From positions 242,045-306,044 of the forward strand of contig KB906724.1 of NCBI GenBank assembly GCA_000381565.1: DNA of 64,000 nucleotides. The letters run 5' to 3'. Position 1 is the stretch's first letter, and each line of letters opens with the position of its first letter. The translations under genes and the position numbers were made by a program. This DNA comes from Oxalobacteraceae bacterium AB_14. GTDB taxonomy: Bacteria; Pseudomonadota; Gammaproteobacteria; Burkholderiales; Burkholderiaceae_D. The notes beneath the pieces were generated by a model. The model was not told where the DNA came from, ran no database searches, and saw only the letters and a list, made by a program, of their open reading frames with translations. Shown one piece after another: positions 59,581 through 64,000 of this stretch.

Positions 59581-60156
59581 TTGGCGAAGATCCTCATCTC
59601 GCGGGATGGACAGATAGAACAGCAAGTACAACTGAGCAAAGAGCGGATGACCATCGGCCGTCACCCGCGCAACGACATCGTGCTGACGCATCCGGCCGTC
59701 AGCGGCGACCACGCCGTCATCGTCACCATCCTGGACGACTCCTTCCTGGAAGACCTGCACAGCACCAATGGCACCTTCGTCAACGGCCACCGCATCGGCA
59801 AGCACTTCCTGCAACACCAGGATGTGATCAAAATGGCCAAGTTCCAGGTCGAGTTCATTGCCGACGGCGTGCGGCCCATGATGGCGGCGGCGCCCGTGCT
59901 GGCGCAAATCGTAGTATTAAATGGCAACAATGCCGGCAAGCAGATGGCGCTGACCAAGCCGCAGACCACGCTCGGCCGCGCCGGCGTGCAGGTGGTGGTG
60001 ATCCATCGCCGGCCCGACGCCTACACCATCACCCACCAGGAGGGCGCACAGGCGCCGCTGGTGAACGGCATCGCCCTGGGCAAGCAGGCCCAGCGTTTGA
60101 ATCATGGCGATGTGATCGACCTCAGCGGAACCCAGATGGCCTTCCGCATCGCCTGA
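59581..60156 (+). CDS. FHA-domain protein, second FHA copy degenerate
   Basis: 191 residues from TTG 59581, which has GGAGACC six bases before it; TTG 59569 is a less likely start. The first FHA domain (about 20-95) has the phosphothreonine-binding set: IGRHPRNDIVL, SGDHAVI and DLHSTNGTFVNGHRI. The second half repeats the pattern weakly (TTLGRAG, LVNGIALG, LNHGDVIDLSGTQM) without the key Arg/Ser. A phosphopeptide adaptor; partner kinase not in the window. Its end overlaps the first putative pilA enhancer repeat. Confidence 0.87.
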   Translation: MAKILISRDGQIEQQVQLSKERMTIGRHPRNDIVLTHPAVSGDHAVIVTILDDSFLEDLHSTNGTFVNGHRIGKHFLQHQDVIKMAKFQVEFIADGVRPMMAAAPVLAQIVVLNGNNAGKQMALTKPQTTLGRAGVQVVVIHRRPDAYTITHQEGAQAPLVNGIALGKQAQRLNHGDVIDLSGTQMAFRIA

Positions 60157-60210
60157 CAAAAATTGTCAACGGCGACCCTGACTGACAAATTGCGGCGTCG
60201 GACTGACAAA
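60154..60210. promoter_or_regulatory. TGACAAA direct repeats upstream of pilA (putative PilR sites)
   Basis: TGACAAA occurs at 60154-60160, 60183-60189 and 60204-60210, spacings 29 and 21, with a looser GACACAAA near 60228. They lie 80-150 bases upstream of the sigma-54 start, where PilR would bind; TGTCA (reverse TGACA) elements are known in PilR sites. The first repeat contains the stop codon of the FHA gene. Confidence 0.55.
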
Positions 60211-60281
60211 AAACGGCAGTCCGGACGACACAAAGCGACAGTTTTTGGCATATTTTGTGGTTTTTGAAGCGAAAAATGGGC

Positions 60282-60297
60282 TGGCACACCAATTGCT
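60282..60297 (+). promoter_or_regulatory. Sigma-54 promoter of pilA
   Basis: TGGCACACCAATTGCT: GG at 60283-60284 and GC at 60295-60296, ten bases between, one mismatch at the last base. Predicted start near 60308, giving a leader of about 44 bases before the ATG. Confidence 0.82.
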
Positions 60298-60351
60298 CAT
60301 AGCTAAGTGTCCTACCAAATTTTGATGTTCAACACACCCCAGGAGTCGAAA

Positions 60352-60819
60352 ATGAAATCCATGAAAATGATGAAGAAACAAGCCCAGGCCGGCTTCACCC
60401 TGATCGAACTGATGATCGTGGTTGCCATTATCGGTATTTTGGCCGCAGTCGCGATTCCAGCGTACAGCGACTACACCGTGAAAGCCAAGATGGCCAACGC
60501 CCAGGGCGCGGTCGACTCGATCAAGACCGCGGTGGCACTGTGCGCCCAGGAAGGTGGAGGCGATCTGGCCGGCTGCGACGCCGGTGTCAAAGGCGTACCG
60601 AACTTCACCCCAACCAAAGAAGTGGTCAGCGCCACCGTCAAGGATGGTGTGATCGTTGAGAAATTCGCCACCGGCGTCGGCAAAGGCATCGACGGCCTGA
60701 CCGCGACCTACACCCCGACCATCGCCGCCGGCGCCTCCAACGTCACCTGGAACGTGACCACCGACGTCACCAACACTGCAGCCACGAATGCGCTGACCAA
60801 GAACAACGTAACCCCATAA
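60352..60819 (+). CDS. pilA: Type IV pilin PilA
   Basis: Major subunit of type IV pili. 155 residues from ATG 60352 with AGGAG six bases before it; an upstream GTG is rejected. The prepilin leader of 14 residues ends in Gly, followed by [20 protein letters not shown], with Glu5 of the mature protein in place. One Cys pair ([17 protein letters not shown]) probably forms a disulfide loop; it sits mid-protein rather than at the C-terminus as in Pseudomonas/Neisseria pilins. The C-terminal third is Thr/Ala/Asn-rich. Confidence 0.95.
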   Translation: MKSMKMMKKQAQAGFTLIELMIVVAIIGILAAVAIPAYSDYTVKAKMANAQGAVDSIKTAVALCAQEGGGDLAGCDAGVKGVPNFTPTKEVVSATVKDGVIVEKFATGVGKGIDGLTATYTPTIAAGASNVTWNVTTDVTNTAATNALTKNNVTP

Positions 60820-60843
60820 TATTCGAGTGCTTGCCCCCCGCCG

Positions 60844-60873
60844 GCCCGGTCGAATTTTCGACCGGGCTTTTTT
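60844..60873 (+). terminator. Terminator after pilA
   Basis: GCCCGGTCGAA (60844-60854) and TTCGACCGGGC (60857-60867) form a near-perfect stem, followed by T6. It separates pilA from the converging glycosidase gene. Confidence 0.93.
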
Positions 60874-60899
60874 ACGTTCAGGCCGCAGGGGCTTCGGCG

Positions 60900-63320
60900 C
60901 TAACGGCAGGGCGCGATGCGTGTCGTTCCTCTGAGGCTAGCCGGCGGCAGCTGTAGCGTTGCCAGCTGTCCGGAGCTGTCGAGCGTCGCGCTGAAACGCT
61001 TGCCGTTCACGCTGTAGCAAGTGCCGGCCCCGGCGCCGTGCAGTGTGAGCCGCCATGAACGCAGCAATGGCGCGCCACGGTAACTGCCGTGGGCGGCGCC
61101 GATGCTCAGGCGGCGATGGGCGTCATCCCAGCCGATGGCGGTGGTCATCAGCCGGCCCTGTTTGCGGTAAGCCTCGCTGACGTCATCGTCCTCCTGCAAC
61201 AAGGTGCTGCCCGACGCGCCGGTATAGATGTCGAGCAGCATCCGCCCCTTGTCGGCGCCGGCGGTGCTGGTGGCATACTCCTGGCGCGGCACGATGGCGC
61301 CGGCCTTGACGAACACCGGCAGCAAGCCGCGCTCGGCGCCGACGCTGATCACCGTTCCGACGGCGGCCGCCTGCCGCGGGGCTTGCGGCCGCCAGAAATC
61401 GTACCAGCCGCCTGCCGGCAGCCACACTTCGGTGGCGCCATCGCGGCTGGTGCGCGGCGCGACCAGCAGCGACGGGCCCCACATGTATTGCAGGTCGTGG
61501 CTCCATGCGGCATCGTCATGCGGATAGTCGAGCAGCATGGCGCGCGCCATCGGCAGGCCGCTGGCCGCCGCCTCATGCGCCGCCGAATAAATGTAGGGCA
61601 TCAGCTGATAGCGGGCTTGCGCAAACTGGCGTGCCGCATCCTGCTCGCCGGCGCTGCGGTCCAGCGGCCAGCGCGACGGTCCCATGCCATGCGGCTTCCA
61701 GATCGGCGCGAACGCACCGAAGCCCATCGCCCATTGCCGGTACAGGTCGGCGTCCGGCCCCTGTTTGGCATCCCAATCGTAGAAGCCGCCTGCGTCATGG
61801 CCCCAATACGGGAAGCCGGACAAACCGGCCAGCTGCATGCCGCGGATCTGCATCTTCATTTCGTCGAAATTGGGCTTGATGTCGCCGCTCCACAGCGAGG
61901 CATAGCGTTGCGCGCCGGCCGTCATGCCGCGCACCCAGACATACGGGCGCTGGGTGATGGCCGACTTGTCCCAGCCGTCGCGCACCAGCGCCTGCGCGAT
62001 CAGGAAGAACCAGTAATTGCGCATCTCGGCGAAGCTGCGGCCGTTGGCCAGCCTGGTATCGGCCGGCGCGCCGCCCATTTCGTCGAATTCATCTATCCAC
62101 AGCGCGTCGCCCGGATAGTGCAGCCTGGGGTCCAGCGACTTGCGGTACAGGACGTCCCAGAACCATTTGCGGAAGGCCGGGTTGGTCTGGTCCGGCGCGC
62201 TGGCGGCGAAGTCGATGCCCGATACGCCGGGCACGTTGAACTCGGGCTTCCAGCCTTCGCTGTACTGGAGGATGCAGCGGTTGACGTCGATGGTCGTGAC
62301 CAGGCTGTTCTGTTTCAGCCATTGCGCATATTCGGCCGGCTGCGGATAGCGGCCATGGTCCCATTCCAGATACGATTCGCAGCGCTTGCCGCCGCCGGCG
62401 CGCCAGCGATTGTCGTTGACGATATGGTCGATGGGGAAGCCGGCGGCGCGGTGCTCGCCGACCTTCTGTTTCCACCAGGCTTCGTCCGAGGGCGTGGCCG
62501 CATCGTGGTCGTGCGACTTGTCCGACAGCGCCAGGCCGAACACTGCCTTGGGCGGCAGGCGCGGCTTGCCGGTCAGTTCGACGTAATGCGCCAGCACCTC
62601 GCGCGGCGTCGGTCCGGCGATGAAATAGTAGTCCATGCGGCCGGCGTAGCCTTGCGTGTCGATGCCGAATTCATAGCGCCCGCCGGCGCCGAAACTGAAG
62701 CGATTCTGGAAGGTGCTGTTCAGGAAGACGCCGTAGCCCTTGCTGGAAATGAAGAACGGCACCAGCAGCGGCGCCTGCTGGATTTGTTCGCTGCCGTAGT
62801 TGCGGCCCAGTTCCTGGCCGCGCAGGTCGATGGATTGGGCGCGGCCGTAGTAGCCATGGCCCAGCGCGGTGAAGTGTTCGGCCGGATCGGGCGCGAAGCT
62901 GCGCACGATGCCGCTGTCGCGCCATTGCAGGCCGCCTTGTTCCGCCAGCACCGGCGTGTCCGCCATCAGGTAGGTGACGGCCAGCGTCTGCTTGTCGACG
63001 ACGAGGCGCAGCGGGGCGGCGCCCGGCAACTGCATCGTCAGCGTCGCGCCTTGCTCGCTGAGCTGTAGCGGGCCTCCATGCGGGAGCGCCTCGACCATCT
63101 CGTAATAATTATCGGGGAAGTAGTCCTCGCCCTGGCGTACCGTTTGCAGCCGGATCGCATGTGGGCCATAAGGCGTGATGCGCAGGCTGGCGCCCGCCGC
63201 ATCGGTGACGATTACGCTGGGGCCGCTGCGGACGTAGCCGGGATCTGCCTGCGCAGGCGCGGCGAGCACACCAGCGAGCGCCAACGCGCCCGGAAACCAC
63301 ACCCGATCAAAATTTCGCAT
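60900..63320 (-). CDS. GH31 family glycoside hydrolase, exported
   Basis: 806 residues. Signal peptide (GALALAGVLAAPAQA, cleavage near AQA-DP), N-terminal beta domain, TIM barrel from about 255, and C-terminal beta domains. The nucleophile is Asp410 in WIDEFDEMGG and the acid/base Asp480 in LWSGDIKPNF; both fit GH31 alpha-glucosidase or alpha-xylosidase. HDAGGFYDWD follows as in the family. The barrel insert IVNDNRWRAGGGKRCESYLE is unusual to my eye. Substrate: an alpha-linked glucoside or xyloside, not decidable. Stands alone, 8 bases from the PilZ gene upstream, possibly cotranscribed with it. Confidence 0.9.
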   Translation of the reverse strand: MRNFDRVWFPGALALAGVLAAPAQADPGYVRSGPSVIVTDAAGASLRITPYGPHAIRLQTVRQGEDYFPDNYYEMVEALPHGGPLQLSEQGATLTMQLPGAAPLRLVVDKQTLAVTYLMADTPVLAEQGGLQWRDSGIVRSFAPDPAEHFTALGHGYYGRAQSIDLRGQELGRNYGSEQIQQAPLLVPFFISSKGYGVFLNSTFQNRFSFGAGGRYEFGIDTQGYAGRMDYYFIAGPTPREVLAHYVELTGKPRLPPKAVFGLALSDKSHDHDAATPSDEAWWKQKVGEHRAAGFPIDHIVNDNRWRAGGGKRCESYLEWDHGRYPQPAEYAQWLKQNSLVTTIDVNRCILQYSEGWKPEFNVPGVSGIDFAASAPDQTNPAFRKWFWDVLYRKSLDPRLHYPGDALWIDEFDEMGGAPADTRLANGRSFAEMRNYWFFLIAQALVRDGWDKSAITQRPYVWVRGMTAGAQRYASLWSGDIKPNFDEMKMQIRGMQLAGLSGFPYWGHDAGGFYDWDAKQGPDADLYRQWAMGFGAFAPIWKPHGMGPSRWPLDRSAGEQDAARQFAQARYQLMPYIYSAAHEAAASGLPMARAMLLDYPHDDAAWSHDLQYMWGPSLLVAPRTSRDGATEVWLPAGGWYDFWRPQAPRQAAAVGTVISVGAERGLLPVFVKAGAIVPRQEYATSTAGADKGRMLLDIYTGASGSTLLQEDDDVSEAYRKQGRLMTTAIGWDDAHRRLSIGAAHGSYRGAPLLRSWRLTLHGAGAGTCYSVNGKRFSATLDSSGQLATLQLPPASLRGTTRIAPCR

Positions 63321-63327
63321 GTCAAGA

Positions 63328-64000
63328 TCAGACGATTTTCTGGCGGTCGGCGATCAGCGCTTCATAGGTCAGGTTTTGCAGCATGGTGTAGTGGACCGGA
63401 TCGAGGTCGATGAACTGCACGCCGTAGGTGAAGACCTCGGGCTTGTCGCCGGTGGCCGGCTTGACCACGTTGATGTTGCGGATGGTGGCATTCGGGTTGA
63501 TGCGCACCTGGCGGTTGCCGGGCTGGGCGATCAGATAGAACGACAGACCGACCTCGGCCTCGTCATCGGACAGCTTCTTGGACGATTCGATCAGCGCGCC
63601 GGAGACGCTCAGGTTCACCAGGAACACGGAGTTGGTGCCGGCCGGGGAACTCACCTGGGCCGGAATGTCGACCTTGACCCGCATCGCCGCCCGCAGGCTG
63701 GTGCCCTGGATGGACACCGGGAACGACAGGTGGACATAGAACAGCGGACGCGGAAACACCCGTTGCACCACGCAGGAGAACGAGCACACGTTGACGCCGG
63801 AAAAGACGCGGATGGTCAGCTTGTCGCCGTCGTTGAGGGCGATCGGTGCGCCATTCTCGAACGGAACCTTGACGATCATGTACTCGTCCTTGACCCAGCC
63901 GATCAGCGTGGAGAAGTGCTGGATCGGCTTGATCGTGCGGTGAGTGATGAACTGAATCCTGCCGCCCACCTGCAGATTCATTTGCTCGAATTCGTATTCC
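63328..64000 (-). CDS. PilZ-domain protein, YcgR-like (5' end possibly outside window)
   Basis: At least 217 residues from ATG 63981; the frame stays open to the window edge, so the real start may lie beyond. The N-terminal YcgR-like domain (about 1-95) is followed by a PilZ domain. RAAMRVKVDIPAQV gives the RxxxR c-di-GMP motif, and NLSVSGALI the (N/D)xSxxG motif. Both c-di-GMP motifs are intact, so it should bind the messenger and could act on flagella or pili. Confidence 0.88.
   Translation of the reverse strand, partial: EYEFEQMNLQVGGRIQFITHRTIKPIQHFSTLIGWVKDEYMIVKVPFENGAPIALNDGDKLTIRVFSGVNVCSFSCVVQRVFPRPLFYVHLSFPVSIQGTSLRAAMRVKVDIPAQVSSPAGTNSVFLVNLSVSGALIESSKKLSDDEAEVGLSFYLIAQPGNRQVRINPNATIRNINVVKPATGDKPEVFTYGVQFIDLDPVHYTMLQNLTYEALIADRQKIV

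Overview
The window looks like a chromosomal segment of a betaproteobacterium, most likely Oxalobacteraceae (Massilia/Duganella/Janthinobacterium-like). The reasons are the high GC, the gene order purM / AI-2E transporter / hda / HAD phosphatase / pcnB / folK / panB, the order recA-recX-DUF2889-sucCD-FHA-pilA, and the sigma-54 control of nitrate and pilin genes. This placement is inference from gene content and order; no database was searched.

Layout. 1-2.5 kb: end of dnaJ, a beta-carbonic anhydrase and an ANTAR antiterminator (NasT type). 2.5-16.4 kb: assimilatory nitrate island in two transcription units, nrtABD-(PilJ/MCP-like protein)-cobA and narK-nirBD-(FAD reductase)-nasA. Each unit starts with a sigma-54 promoter, NtrC-like site(s) and an RNA leader of three hexaloop hairpins, the last of which is mutually exclusive with an intrinsic terminator. 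16.5-31.6 kb: polyamine catabolism and uptake, with three full glutamine-synthetase-like gamma-glutamylpolyamine synthetases plus the tail of a fourth, potGHI without potF, a MocR regulator with an MFS exporter, puuD, spuC, puuC and a second class III aminotransferase. 31.6-40.6 kb: yefM-yoeB, the panB-folK-pcnB-HAD-hda operon, purM, a putative amidase effector/immunity pair, and broken toxin-antitoxin pieces. 40.6-45.3 kb: PPi-type phosphofructokinase, an intact S9 peptidase and a decayed tandem copy. 45.4-49.7 kb: a seven-gene block headed by an ECF sigma factor that contains three diverged paralogues of a family I do not recognise; this is the best candidate for an undescribed system. 49.9-54.6 kb: sodium/solute symporter with its DUF4212 partner and a two-component system. 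54.7-64 kb: SOS-controlled recA, recX, DUF2889, sucCD, FHA protein, sigma-54 pilA, a GH31 glycosidase and a PilZ protein cut by the window edge.

How it works together. Nitrogen limitation (NtrC/sigma-54) would start transcription of both nitrate units, and the ANTAR protein would let polymerase through the leader terminators only when nitrate or nitrite is sensed. Nitrate enters by NrtABD and NarK, is reduced by NasA with the FAD protein and then by NirBD, with CobA supplying the siroheme precursor. Polyamines entering by PotGHI would be gamma-glutamylated, transaminated or oxidised and hydrolysed to GABA/glutamate, a second nitrogen source next to nitrate. Three copies of a paired inverted repeat (REPIN-like) sit between genes at 12.4, 52.3 and 55.9 kb. 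No tRNA, rRNA, CRISPR array, integrase or insertion sequence was seen.
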